This document shows, piece after piece, positions 35,240 through 46,665 of a stretch of DNA of 64,000 bases. The first letter of the stretch is position 1. Every line of letters starts with the position of its first letter. The notes under the pieces are model-generated. The model was not told the DNA's origin and did no database searches. It saw only the letters and a list, made by a program, of their open reading frames with translations. A program made the translations under genes and the position numbers. The stretch is taken from the NCBI GenBank assembly GCA_028023455.1, contig JAQFVV010012420.1, positions 5,471,770 to 5,535,769 of the forward strand. The letters are read 5' to 3'. This stretch comes from Epiperipatus broadwayi (Eukaryota > Onychophora > Udeonychophora > Euonychophora > Peripatidae).

Positions 35240-36453
35240 CTTTGCCTATCGCTGAGGTTCCTAAATACCATCCAAAATGCCATAGTATCCACCTAATAGT
35301 GATATGAACTCTGTGCCGTGTCTGTAGGACTTCCGTGAAACCATGCTACTTATTTCCATTTTCCTTGTCCAGACAAATACCTATCAATGGTCGGATCAAG
35401 CCACGAACGCCGTAGGAACCAGGATGGTAATCATATCTCTCCTCCATTGAACTATTTACTTTCTACCCTTTTGTTCATATCTTTCTTAATTGAATTATAT
35501 TTTGAATTGTTTTATTTAATGATATTTGTAATGTAACCATTTTTATTAGACTAGTCTTAAATATATATGTGTGATCATCTATCTATATATTTAACCCTTT
35601 TTCCTTCGCTATTCTTCATTACTAACATGTATAAATATTTCGTATTGCATTGCGGTGTAAGTCAAAGGTTAAGTTTTCATTTAAATCTCTTTCCAATTTT
35701 CATTTATATTTGTAAAATTCAATACGAATAAGTTTCCTTTGTTTGCCAACTTGATCTCCTTGATTATGCCTCTTTTGTCTGCCATTAGCTTATTATGTAT
35801 ATCTGATTTAGCTATATACGTCTTAAATAATTTTTAAACTGTTTGTTTTTAGTGCAAAGCAATTAGACAATGCTTTGCGAAAGATTTTTATTATTGTACT
35901 TTATTGAGGAGATTCAAGTTGACAATTTTATTAAAATTGGGAAGAAAAAACCTAGACCACAAAAATATATCATTACTATCTGTTTTTATTGTCTAATTAG
36001 TTTTCCATTCATTTATGGGAATAGCGGAGGCCATTAAATCATTATTAATATTTTAAAATCATTAATTAAATATCTTATTTAACTAACAAGCTTGAGTTTG
36101 CTAATTTTATTCTAATGCTTTATTTTTACTTTTCAATGATCCAGGCATGCAAAACACATATTCCTTAGTACTTTTGCAATTTTAACTATTTAGCTCCGTA
36201 GGTGTTCCCGTCCATGTCTCTACCTCTGTTGCTAAGCTTTGCGGCCGAATGAAAATTAATTTATGTATGGCTCAGATAATGTTGTTGGTTCGTCGTTAGC
36301 CTCGAGAATAGGTGAATAGGGCAGAGGTCATAGTAGTCTTGATTTAATATCTTACATATGGGTGGCCTCAAGGTACTTTCGCCTAGTATTCAAACTGGGT
36401 TAAACCAACATATATCATCTGACTGTCACAGTAAAATTTTTTTTTTTGCATTC

Positions 36454-36471
36454 TGGCACCCAACAGGGGCC
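36454..36471 (+). promoter_or_regulatory. Primer-binding site, tRNA-Lys type
   Basis: TGGCACCCAACAGGGGCC lies 23 bp after the 5' LTR. It resembles the Lys-type primer-binding sites of retroviruses and gypsy elements, which begin TGGCGCCCAAC. The gap to the LTR is wider than usual; the nucleotides between are a poly-T tract that may have expanded. It supports plus-strand orientation. Confidence 0.65.
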
Positions 36472-37479
36472 AAATTTTATTTTTTTGGAAATATAGGTAT
36501 ATATAGATGTAAAAAACGTTTTCTCCAAGTTTGTCGCAGTTGGACGAATGTTATTTGTTTTTAAAAAAAGCAGTACCCTGAGAAGTTGTTTTAGTTTAAT
36601 ATATTTATATAAAAATATATGTATAGTTTCTTTTTCCGAGTTTGTTTCCTAATGTGAGCCAAATTTCATTTTTTAAATTAATTAACAAGTTAAATGTGTC
36701 ATAAAGTAAACTTTTTTTTTTCCGAGTTTAGTATATATGAAATGAATATTTTACATTTAGAAAAGTTAACACTCTGTTAGTTGTTTTTTTTGTGTGATTA
36801 TAAAATGAGATTTTAGAGTTGTAGCAAATTTTTTTCCCCCTTAATGAGTAGTTTTGTCATATAAAGTATATAGCTTCAATGAGGCGGAAGTGTCAAATAC
36901 ATACCCATTCGCCCTCCCTTAAAATAGCGTTCGTAGTTTAGATTATTTTTAGTGTTGCTTAAACATAAGAAATTTTGATGTAATAATGTTTATCGAAATA
37001 TAACATATATATGGTAGTGTTAATATTTTAGTAAAAAAGTACAAATAGATAAAGTTTTTTTTTTGTTTGTATAAATTTTTGTAAAGATCTAATAGATAAC
37101 ATTTTTTCCATTAATAGAAAGTTTTTCGAAGATCAAAATGTTTGATAAGTCAAATTAACACTTGTCGACATATTGTGACAGCAAATATTTTTTCAATTTC
37201 TCTGCATTTCGTTTCTTTAATGAATAATTATAATCATGCAAAATTCTTTTTTCACTCTTAAATATTTTGTAGTTACGTTTCCTAGCAAATAATATATAAG
37301 TATAAGTTTTGTTAATAAAATTCAAATTTAATTTTCAACTTGTGAAATAGTAAATGCGTGTGTTCGTTTTAATAAATATATATATATAAGATATATTTTC
37401 TGTATAACATATATGTCAGCCACCTTTAGTTAATTTTTTTTTCTCAGTTCGGATTATGCTATTGAATCATTTATTGAGT

Positions 37480-37575
37480 AACCGTTAGGTGAAGACCCTT
37501 TGAAGTAACCGTTAGGTGACGCCCTTTTTTATGGTGAAGACCCTTTTAATAACCGTTTAGGTGAAGACCCCTTAC
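37480..37575. repeat. Short imperfect tandem repeat
   Basis: About three copies of AACCGTTAGGTGAAGACCCTTT-like sequence, spaced 24-50 bp apart, within the non-coding interior of the LTR element. Confidence 0.55.
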
Positions 37576-39019
37576 ACTGTAGAGTTCTCAATTGCTGAGT
37601 AGCCTGAAATAATAGGTCTATGTCTGCAATCATTGCTTCCTTGTCATAGTTGCAACCAGCATTTACTAGCCTGAAATAATAGGAGTATGCGGTCTGCAAT
37701 ATGACGAATCGTTCTAATAAAATCATGTACATGATAATGAAAAAATATTTATGTAGGTATATCTGTTTGTATATTTATATGTAGTCATATATATGCTTAT
37801 TTAATGGTGTACATATTCATATATATGGGTGTATATGGTATACACTTCGTTATAGTTCGGTAAAACCCATTTTTATATAAATGTTTTTTAAACAGTTTTT
37901 GATCTCAATGTGTGATTCTGTAAAATTGGTTGATAATTGTTAATCTATTGCGGGTTGTGACCAAAATGGTAGTTGGTTTCGATCTTAGGTTCATAATTTG
38001 GAGTGGCAGTTATCATGGGATTTTATTTTTATTTTTAATTTTTTTTGTGTATATTTTGTTTTGTTAATCGTACTTTAGGCTGTTTAAATTGATTTTTTTT
38101 TGTGTCTTGACCAAAACGGTAGCATGATTTCAAACCCAGATCAGACATGTTACTTTACTGAGTTGTTATACGTCTTAGACTTAATTAATATTGTCATTTA
38201 AAATACCATTTACTTATTCATGCAGAGATTTTTTTTCTTTCGTTTAGCAGAATCATATTAAGAAATTTTTTTTTTGAAAGTGAAGTGAAACCCAAAATAA
38301 ATTTGAATTGCATTAAACTTTATAAATTCTTATCAATGTGTGCTTGGATAGTATATTTGATATGGCCATTGTCTTGTCGACTGGCGCCCCCATCAAATAA
38401 ATTTGTCGGCAAGTGCAATCTCTCATATCAGATTACAAATAAACAAACATAGGAGGTAGATGATCAAAATGACAATGTATGCTTAGTGAGCCAAAATAAT
38501 TTTAAACATGACATGTATATTTTTGTTCACATATTCCTTTTTATATATATACTTGTATATTAATGTAAATGCATTTTTTTAGTTGTTTCAGGTGTCAGAG
38601 AAAGCCAGGTCAAGCTGTAAGTGGATTATTTTAATTGTATTAACATAGCAGTGACATTTAAATGAAATATAGAAATAAATAAAGTGAGGAGAATAGTATA
38701 TAGTATAAATATTAAAAACAGACATGGCAGGATTTTATATTTTTTTTCATGTACAAACAGATACATATAGGCACAAGGTTAAGATAGGACCTCGAGAGAT
38801 AGGCAAAGTTAATTTCTGAAAACATATAAATAAAACAGATAGTTGGAACTTAGAATACTGACTTATTTTAGAAAGAAGTAAAAAAATTTTTTTTGGTATA
38901 CAGAAAGATATAGTTCCTAGGTACATGAATAAAATATACTTATCTAGATTGCTTATTAAAAGATGTTTTAGAAATAAGGTGTGATTGTTGTATAACAAAA
39001 TAGCCAATATTAGGCAAAA

Positions 39020-39350
39020 ATGGAAGAACAGAAGAGAGGCAATGTTTATGACAGTGAGAAGGTAGTGCTCAACCTTCCAAATATGGCAACATGTACTCAT
39101 AATGATCAAAAGTATAACTTGGAAGCTCTCATCAAAAAAAATGAGGGAAGAAACAAAAATGATGATGACCATATTCCAAGAAGTTATGAAAATTACATCA
39201 CAAAGATTGGACCGTTTGGAGGCACATATGGAACTCCATCAAGAACAGAGTATTGCAACAGAAGCGTCACCAGAAGATGATACTCAAAAGCAAGATGACA
39301 CTGATATGAAATTCTCGAGTGATTATGAAACAGGTGAAGCCACTCACTAG
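39020..39350 (+). pseudogene. gag: gag N-terminal remnant with frameshift
   Basis: Starts at an ATG at 39020 (MEEQKRG) and changes frame near 39140, where the second frame continues MREETKMMMTIFQEVMKITS, RLDRLEAHMELHQ and an acidic tail ending at a TAG at 39348-39350. The Met/Glu/Lys-rich coiled-coil character resembles the Gag-like frame at 7.7-8.1 kb. A stop separates it from the next frame. Confidence 0.45.
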
Positions 39351-39372
39351 TCGGATTTCTCTGGACAAATGA

Positions 39373-39885
39373 ATGAGGATAGTAAAAAAAATTGATCAAC
39401 AGCTGTTGAACCAAATCCAGGTGCAACAAGGCAGTGAAATCTTTACTGCAACAGTAATCAATACTATAACTCCTGTGGCAAAGATTAGCAACATAAAATA
39501 TTTTAGAGAAGAACTGGGTGGGAACCCTAGACACCACATTGATAGCTTGAAAATCTGTCTCCAAGTCCAGAACATGACTGAGCAAGAAAAGAAGGCAAGG
39601 GAAAAATTAAGACATACAGCTCAGCATTTCAAGAATCAAAACCAGCAATATAAATGCAGGAAAGGAAACCAAGCATGGCTAAGAGACCTTAGGCCAAGTA
39701 GTAAATTGTGGAGGAAAGTAAAAAAGTTTTTTCCGATATATAAAGGCCCTCATGCATTAAAAAAGAAGTGTGGAATAAGTGTTTTGTTTTGGAAAAATAA
39801 TCTCGGCATAAAAAGAGAGTATAATATTAGAAACAGAAACTTAAAACCTTATGTACCACCGGACCCCGGAAAATTTAGAAAGTAA
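39373..39885 (+). pseudogene. gag fused to integrase C-terminus in one open frame
   Basis: An uninterrupted 170-codon frame. Residues about 35-75 read like the start of a Gag core (AKISNIKYFREELGGNPRHH, then DSLKICLQ). From about residue 76 the protein becomes the C-terminal domain of a Ty3/gypsy integrase: AREKLRHTAQHFKNQNQQYK, GNQAWLRD, PSSKLWRKVKKFFPIYKGPH and NLKPYVPP near the end. In complete elements about 3 kb of protease, RT, RNase H and integrase core lie between these parts. The open frame across the junction may be chance after a recent deletion, or may mark a non-autonomous family. The start at 39373 is only the first ATG after a stop. Confidence 0.65.
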
Positions 39886-40127
39886 AAAGATAAATATAAC
39901 TTGTTAGACTAAAAACAACACAGACTCGATTTAAGATACAGGAGATTGAATTATGGATAAACCATTACTTATATAGTAAAAGAAAGAAAGACTGTTAGTC
40001 AGTAACAAATTAAATATTACAGCAAATAAACAGTAGGCTTGAACTCACCTGGCACAAAATTTTTACCTCTGACCTGAAGCAACAGCATTTTTTTAACATT
40101 TTTTTTTGCTCACTAACTATTGGGAAA

Positions 40128-42177
40128 TGAAGCAATGGATCTGAAGTCTGATCCATGCTTCACAGCCTCCTATAAACTTAATTAGTATTGTAAACCTGAA
40201 TTAAGTTTATAGTCCAATATCAGCAGCGTTTTGCATTAAAGCTAAAATTAATTATGTTTATTAAATTTGTATTTACGTTTAAATATTTCGTGTTAAATAA
40301 ATTCCATTCAAAGATTAAATTTCTGTTAATATAAAGTACTTGTAAAATCTATTAGTCAAACATATATATACGTCAAGCATATATATATGAGTTAATGCAA
40401 AATTCTGCTGAAATAAAATGCTTATATTATTAAAAGAAATAATTATTTTTTTGTTAAAATCTTGTTAAAATATGGCGTATGATTTTTATTTTGAGATAAG
40501 CCTGCCAACATTTTCTAAAAGAATTATGTTTGTAATTAGTTAGCCCATTCAAGGCAAATTAAAAATGGCTTTCTCTTTCTTTTTTAATTAATAAAATTCA
40601 AACTTTAAAGAAAGAAATTTAGAATAAAAAAGTAAAAGTTATTTTTAGAAAATGTTGCCTTGAAACAAAGGAGCATGTGAGTGGGCTTATCAAGATCTAA
40701 GATCATACAAACAATAGAAGGTAGCTTACAAAAAAAGTTATAAATAGGAGAGTGAACAAAAGACTTGGCTTTTCAGATTTCCCTTTTGAGATTTCATTCA
40801 GATTTCTCTTGGGAGAACTCTTGCCGATTTTGATTTTGCTTGTTGAGATTTTATTCCCAAAAAGTTATACAACTGTCATCTTCAAAATCATGGAGAAGTT
40901 TGAACATGCTCAAGCTAAAAGTCATATGAATTTGATGGATTCTACTATGCTTGGCTAGGCAAATAAATAGCTTTGCCTATCGCCGAGGTTCCTAAATACC
41001 ATCCAAAATGCCGTAGTATCCACCTAATAGTGATCTGAACTCTGTGCCGTGTCTGTAGGACTTTCGTGAAACCATGCTACCTATTTCCATTTTCCTTGTC
41101 CAGACAAATACCTATCAATGGTCGGATCAAGCCACGAACACTGTAGGAAACATGCCCAAGGAACCAGAATGGTAATCATATCTCTCCTCCATTGAACTAT
41201 TTACTTTCTACCCTTTTGTTCATATCTTTCTTAATTGAATTATATTTTGAATTGTTTTATTTAATGATATTTGTAATGTAACCATTTTTATTAGACTAGT
41301 CTTAAATATATATATGTGTGATCATCTATCTATATATTTAACCCTTTTTCCTTTGCTATTCTTCATTACTAACATGTATAAATATTTCATATTCCATTGC
41401 GGTTTAAGTCAAAGGTTAAGTTTTCATTTAAATCTCTTTCCAATTTTCATTTATATTTGTAAAATTCAATACGAGTAAGTTTCCTTTGTTTGCCAACTTG
41501 ATCTCCTCAATTACGCCTCTTTTGTCCACCATTAGCTTATTACGTATATCTGATTTAGCTATATACGTCTTAAATAATTTTTAAACTGTTTGTTTTTAGT
41601 GCAAAGCAATTAGACAATGCTTTGTGAAAGATTTTTATTATTGTACTTTATTGAGGAGATTCGAGTTGACAATTTTATTAAAATTGGAAAGAAAAAACCT
41701 AGACCGCAAAAATATATCATTACTATCTGTTTTTATTGTCTAATTAGTTTTCCATTCATTTAGGGGAATAGTGGAGGCCATTAAATCATTATTAATATTT
41801 TAAAATCATTAATTAAATATCTTATTTAACTAACAAGCTTGAGTTTGCTAATTTTATTCTAATGCTTTATTTTTACTTTTCAATGATGCAGGCATGCAAA
41901 ACACATATTCCTTAGTACTTTTGCACTTTTAACTATTTAGCTCCATAGGTGTTCCCGTCCATGTCTCTACCTCTGTTGCTAAGCTTTGTGGCCGGATGAA
42001 AATTAATTTATGTATGGCTCAGATAATGTTGTTGGTTCATCGTTAGCCTTGAGAATAGGCAAGTAGGGCAGAGGTCATACTATTCTTGATTTAATATCTC
42101 GCGTATGGGTGGCCTCAAGGTACTTTCACCTAGTATTCGAACTGGGTTAAACCAGCATACATAATCTGACTGTCACA
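40128..42177 (+). repeat. 3' LTR, about 2.05 kb
   Basis: Second copy of the long LTR, beginning TGAAGCAATGG after GGGAAA and ending CTGTCACA. TATA-like sequence at 40739-40747. The small leader frame at 40890 ends early at TAG (40956-40958). Confidence 0.88.
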
Positions 42178-42899
42178 ATATAAATTGGGGAACCTTATTT
42201 TTCTTCATGCTTAGTAAATGTCATTTAATAGCTACCATTCCTGCAGGAGGGAGTAAATATACTTGGCTGCCTTTCTGTGCTGACATGGATGATTTGTTCT
42301 GCAAGATATGCTAAAGTTTACATATTTTTTTTGAATATCATCTGGAAAAAAAATTGTTGCTACAGATTTATTTGCTTAATGGGAGGTGATAAAAAGAAAA
42401 TTGGAATGAAGAAAGATAGATTTAATTGGATTTCAAATGATTAGAAGAAATATTGTTAATGTTTGGAAAGTGATTCTATATGCCATTTTAAATATAAAAG
42501 GAAAAAATATTTATGTGTGTGTGTTTAATGTGAGGAGGCTTTAAAACTAAGTTGTATGTAGGATTAATTGGCTTTTGTAGTAGGCTTGCTATTAATGAAT
42601 ATTTCAATTTAAGAGAGTGATTTATTTGAGAAAGAAGATAATGTTTGATGGGTAAGGTTAGGAAACGTATTTATCAATCACCATTAAAAAAAAAAGAAAT
42701 AGTTTTTTTCCTTTTGTATAAAGAGATTTGAAGAGTCATAGAAGAAACATAAATTTATATATGCAGTAGGGAACTTGAAAAATAAGGAATATGGATTGCA
42801 TTTGTCTCCCCCAATGTATATATAATGATCAGAAGGAAATTAGGCATGCTGTGGTAGAGTCTTCCATATGTGATATGGTTTATTATTAGAAATGCTTAA
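42178..42899. other. Interval between LTR element and LINE
   Basis: No gene recognised. It becomes progressively purine-rich toward 42900 and may include the 5' leader of the following LINE, whose start I could not fix. Confidence 0.4.
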
Positions 42900-43083
42900 A
42901 TAAAACTAGGAAGGATGGTGAAAAAATGGTTTCTAAGTGTAGATAGTTCAAAGAGAAAGTCAGGAGAAATGTAGCAAAGTGTAGTTAAGGAAGATAGAAT
43001 AGAGTATATATATTCAGTGGAGTGATGAGCTATGCATGGATAAAATAAGTAGTGCAATGGAGATGATTAGCCAAAGAATAAGT

Positions 43084-43998
43084 AAGATGTAAGATAGAGG
43101 AAGAGATAACGGATGTAAAAGCAAATTTAAAGTCATTAGAGATGAAGTTTGAGCAAATTAAGGAATTAATGAGTAGAAATGATAAGGAAGAATTAGATAA
43201 AAAAGTCCAAAAGGTGGAAGAGAATGTTAAGAATGAAGTAGAGAAAATAAACTATGAGACAATATTGATAGGAGACTCAATAATTAGATGATGTTGAGAT
43301 GTAATTGTAAGGCTAAAGAGAAACAGATATGTAAGAATATGTTTGCCTAGAGCTAGAATTAGGGATGTTACAGATAAGATAAAGAAACAAGGCAGTAAAA
43401 ATGTTTATGTTATGATAGAGACAAATAATTTATCAGAGCCATCACTGACAATAATGGATGAATATAAAGAATTGCTTAGTAATTAGAATAAGGTTAAAGG
43501 AAGGGTAGGAATAGTGAGATTATTATTAAGATTCAACAATAGGTATGTGTTAGATAGGGCATGTTCTATATATGAGAGATTGAAAAAATTATGTGAGAGA
43601 AATAATGTTACGTTTGTGGATGTATGGGATTTTTTTATTAGCAAGAAGGAGTTGTATAGTTGATAGAGACAAATAATTTGTCAGAGCCATCACAGACAAT
43701 AATGGATGAATATAAAGAATTGCTTAGTAATTAGAATAAGGTTAAAGGAAGGGTAGAAATAGTTAGATTATTATTAAGATTCAACAATAGGTATGTGTTA
43801 GATAGGTCATGTTCTATATATGAGAAATTGAAAAAATTATATGAGAGAAATAATGTTACATTTGTGGATGTATGGGATTTTTTTATTAGCAAGAAGGAGT
43901 TGTATAGTAAAGATGGATTTCATTTGGGAAAACAAGGAATTGAGGTAACAGGGAGTTTGATTTATAAAAAAAAATATTATAGATTAGGAAACTTATAA
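43084..43998 (+). pseudogene. LINE ORF1: coiled coil plus SGNH esterase-like domain
   Basis: From about 43084 the translation is a Lys/Glu-rich coiled coil. It is followed by ILIGDSIIR (GDS block I, about 43265), LPRARIRDVTDKIKKQG, VYVMIETNNLSEPS (block III GTND-like, with Gly replaced by Glu) and RFNNRYVLDRACSIYERLKK. The last piece is NVTFVDVWDFFISKKELYS then KDGFHLGKQGIEV, which carries the D..H pair of block V at about 43911-43922. SGNH folds are known in ORF1 proteins of CR1-group LINEs. A 248-bp tandem duplication places a stop after the first ELYS, so the catalytic D..H occurs only after the second copy. Other stops lie near 43291 and 43483. Confidence 0.65.
43414..43909 (+). repeat. 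248-bp tandem duplication within LINE ORF1
   Basis: 43414-43661 and 43662-43909 are near-identical adjacent copies beginning GATAGAGACAAATAATTT. The junction interrupts the SGNH domain and creates a TGA straight after the first ...TTGTATAGT. Confidence 0.9.
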
Positions 43999-44185
43999 AG
44001 GGGGATAGAGTTTTAAATTGCAATATTAGCAAAAAGATGGAAGGCAGGATGTCAGAAATAAACAAAGGATAGCTGATTTAGATATAAATGTAAATGTGGA
44101 GAGGGAATGGGTCTGTAAAATTAATGGTGAGCAAGATACAATTCTAATAGAGAAGAAAGAGTCAAAAAATGTATAAAATAATAGT

Positions 44186-44372
44186 AATATTTATTAAGGC
44201 TGTAAACCTCAAGAATATGTGTGTGAAAATGCGAAAGTAGGGACCTCTACAGGTCTTAACCACAAGCTTACATTTTGGAAGAAAACGTAAGCTTGTGGTT
44301 AAGACTTGTAGATGTCCCTACCTTTGCATTTTCACATGCATATTCTTGAGGTTTACAGCCTTAATAAATATT
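44186..44372. mobile_element. Foldback (long inverted repeat) insertion
   Basis: Arms 44186-44271 and 44287-44372 are 86 bp each, inverted and highly similar, with a 15-bp loop. The arms begin AATATTTATTAAGGCTGTAA. The sequence lies between LINE ORF1 and ORF2 and carries no coding sequence. It could be a foldback MITE inserted in the LINE or a local inverted duplication. A target-site duplication is not evident. Confidence 0.8.
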
Positions 44373-44434
44373 ATTTACGTAATCAATGTGCATTTAAATA
44401 AATTTATAATTACAACTTTAAATAATAATAAGAA

Positions 44435-45130
44435 AAGAAGAAATTGTTAAAATTGGTTATATGAATATTCAAGGTAGTAGGAAACCAGAAAAGTAGCTGG
44501 TATTACTCAAAGCCATAAAAAATGAAGAGATTGGGATATTAGTAGTAGTGGAAACATCTAAGAGAAGAAGAAATACCTACACTGGAAGACTTGGTATGGC
44601 AGGATATAAATAGAAAAGAAAAAGAGGTAGTGGTATAGGAGTTATGTCAAATAAATATTTAAATACTGTTAAGTGTCAAGAATATTTGTGGTTTGAGATT
44701 ATATTGGGAAAGACAAGAGTGGATCATGGCTATAGTGTATATGGCCATTGGATAGAGTCAAAGTATAATGGAGTGAAACAGTAGCATATATGAATACCTA
44801 GTTAGGGATATACAGAGTGTCAAAAAAGGGGAAGAAAATAATGGTTATAAGGTATGTGCATGGGCATATCGAAGAAATTAATGGTGTGGATAACAAGAAT
44901 GGACAGCTTTTTAAATTTTTTTGTCAGTATGTGAATTTGAGCATGGAAATTTGTCAAATATTTATGAGGAACAATCCACTTAATCTAGAGATAATATATA
45001 ATATATATTCACCCAATAGATTATTTATTAGAAGAGAAAGAGGGAATGAATAAATCATGGAAAATTAAAGTGTTTGATAATGAAGAGAGAGTATGTAATA
45101 GTGATCATAATTTGATTATAATAGAAATGG
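44435..45130 (+). pseudogene. LINE ORF2 AP-endonuclease region
   Basis: Translation begins VKIGYMNIQGSR (the N-Q/N motif that opens AP endonucleases of LINEs). It continues with an ILVVVETS strand (ETW-like catalytic-Glu position), GRLGMAGYK, RGSGIGVMSN and, further on, NGQLFKFFCQY. It ends at VCNSDHNLIIIEM (SDH motif, about 45085-45110), the conserved Asp-His of the active site. Stops at about 44495, 44610 and 44780 and two frame changes disable it. The domain nicks target DNA to prime reverse transcription. Confidence 0.65.
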
Positions 45131-45779
45131 TTAGTAATATCATAGAAAATAATAAAACAAGTAGAGAGATTAGTGAAAGATGTGGATGGAGAATGAATGA
45201 TAAGAATAAGTTAGAAGGTATAAAATAAAAGTAGAAAAAATAATGGAAGAGTTTGTTGTGGATGAATATAAGGACTGGTGTGATGAAGTAGAAAAAGTGG
45301 TAAATGGGGTTTTAGATGAGAATATTCAGAAGAATAAAAGTAATAGAAAAGTTAATTAGTAAAAGTGTAAAAAAGAAAAAAGCATATAGAGAATATAAAT
45401 GTGCTATTGAAAACAAAGTAAGTGAAAAAGATGTTAATATTAAATGGGAAAAGTATTTAAAAAAAGTTGTCTAAAATAGATAATTATAGAAAAAGAATAA
45501 AATTAAACAGTAAATTGTTGGAAGATATTAATAAAAGTGGTAGAGATAGGAGTAAAAGTTTTGGAAATATATTAAATGGAAGAATGTAGGAGAAGAGAGA
45601 AATAGTATTACTAGATGATGACAAAAAAGAGTATAGCTCTAGAGAAGAATTAGATGAAATCTTAAATTAGTATGTAATGGATATAGAAATGATGATAGAT
45701 GTGAAGGATAGAGTGATAACAAATATAAAAGCATATAGTAATGGAAATATTAGTTTACAGAAAATGAATTGAATGAGGC

Positions 45780-46665
45780 AGGGAAGAAATTGAAAAGTGG
45801 AAAGGCAAAAGGTTTAGATAGATGGGCAGCAGAGATGGTGATGAATTTAAGGAAATAGGACAAAATTAAATCTGTTATCATGTTTTTAATAAGGTGGCAC
45901 AGACGAGAGAATTTTCAGATAACTGGAATAATACATTTAAAGGAAAGTGTAAGGATCATAGAAAGTTAAATAATTGTAGACTGATAGTGGTAACATCAGT
46001 ATTATATAAATTTTTTGCAAATATGGTGGCTGAATGAATGGCAAAATGCATGGAAGAAAATAATATAGTGAGAGAAATGCAAGGAGGTTTTAGATCAGAT
46101 AAGCTTATAGGAGATAATTTTTTGTAGTCATTTATATATATGAGTAGGTTATATATGATTTTTATAGATATAGAGAAATGCATATAATAGAGTAAATAGA
46201 TATACATTATGGGTAAGTTTAGTAAATTTGGGAATGAATGAAGCTTTAGAGGATCTTATTAAGAGATTGTATAAAAATAATTACTATATTTATCAATTAG
46301 GGAATATAGAATCAGTTAAAATTAAAAATGGGGTGGGACTAAGGCAAGGATGTCCTATGTCAAGCATTAAGTTTTTGTTATATTTAAGAGAAATGGAGAG
46401 AGCAATAGAAAGACTATGAAGAGGGGTAGAAATACCATTATTAGATGACACAGGAGTATATACATTATCAAGTCTTTTTATTTACTGATGATATCTTCTT
46501 GTGCATAGAAAGTAGGGGAGATATGGAAGTTATGCTGAAGACATGCAAAGGATGGGTAAAGAGATGGGGATTTATTAAAGAAAAATCAAAAGTAATGGTG
46601 GTAAATGCTGGGGAAAGAGAAGAGAAAGAATATTTATTGGGGGATATAAAGTGTGGTGAATAGGT
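45780..46665 (+). pseudogene. LINE ORF2 reverse transcriptase region
   Basis: Pieces in different frames follow LINE RT order. LKSGKAKGLDRWAAEMV corresponds to GKA.G.D, and DHRKLNNCRLIVVTSVLYKF to the NYRPISL...YK segment, with MQGGFRSDK (QGGFR) next. FIDIEK is motif A, with Asp at about 46160. VGLRQGCPMSS is motif B at about 46333-46366. FLFTDDIFL is motif C, the usual (Y/F)ADD reading FTDD at about 46481-46492, and it is followed by the thumb-like WVKRWGFIKEKSKVMV. Catalytic Asp codons are still present, but stops and frameshifts separate the pieces. Confidence 0.75.

Larger units (their letters stand above)
34397..36430 (+). repeat. 5' LTR, about 2.03 kb
   Basis: TG...CA ends. TATA-like TATAAATAG lies at 35008-35016, about 610 bp from the left end, so most of the LTR (about 1.4 kb) would be transcribed leader. 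Differences from the 3' LTR are mostly CG versus TG or CA. The 3' LTR also carries an insertion of about 14 bp near 41145. A 2-kb LTR is long for Ty3/gypsy. Confidence 0.88.
36431..40127 (+). other. Interior of long-LTR element, mostly non-coding
   Basis: Bases 36472-39019 hold no recognisable coding sequence. Notable items are a TGGCGCCCC motif at 38382-38390 and a short GC-richer repeat at 37480-37575 in which (T)AACCGTTAGGTGAAGACCC recurs about three times. Bases 39886-40120 show nothing recognisable. The final GGGAAA before the 3' LTR is a weak candidate polypurine tract. Confidence 0.55.
34397..42177 (+). mobile_element. Ty3/gypsy-type element with 2-kb LTRs and deleted interior
   Basis: Two highly similar direct repeats (34397-36430 and 40128-42177) begin TGAAGCAATGG and end CTGTCACA. 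The four bases before the first (34393-34396) and after the second (42178-42181) are both ATAT, a possible 4-bp target duplication, though weak evidence in AT-rich DNA. A Lys-type primer-binding site follows the first LTR and a gag/integrase relic precedes the second, so the element reads on the plus strand. The interior is only 3.7 kb and lacks protease, RT and RNase H. It therefore needed enzymes from another element. The high LTR similarity makes it the youngest insertion seen here. Confidence 0.85.

Noticed and set aside
38382-38390. TGGCGCCCC as a second primer-binding site
   Set aside because: It matches the start of a Lys-type site better than 36454 does, but it is about 2 kb from the LTR and not followed by the rest of the 18-base complement.
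38747-39172. 141-codon minus-strand frame with many hydrophobic residues
   Set aside because: Overlaps the start of the plus-strand gag remnant and has no recognisable domain; probably a chance frame opposite purine-rich sequence.
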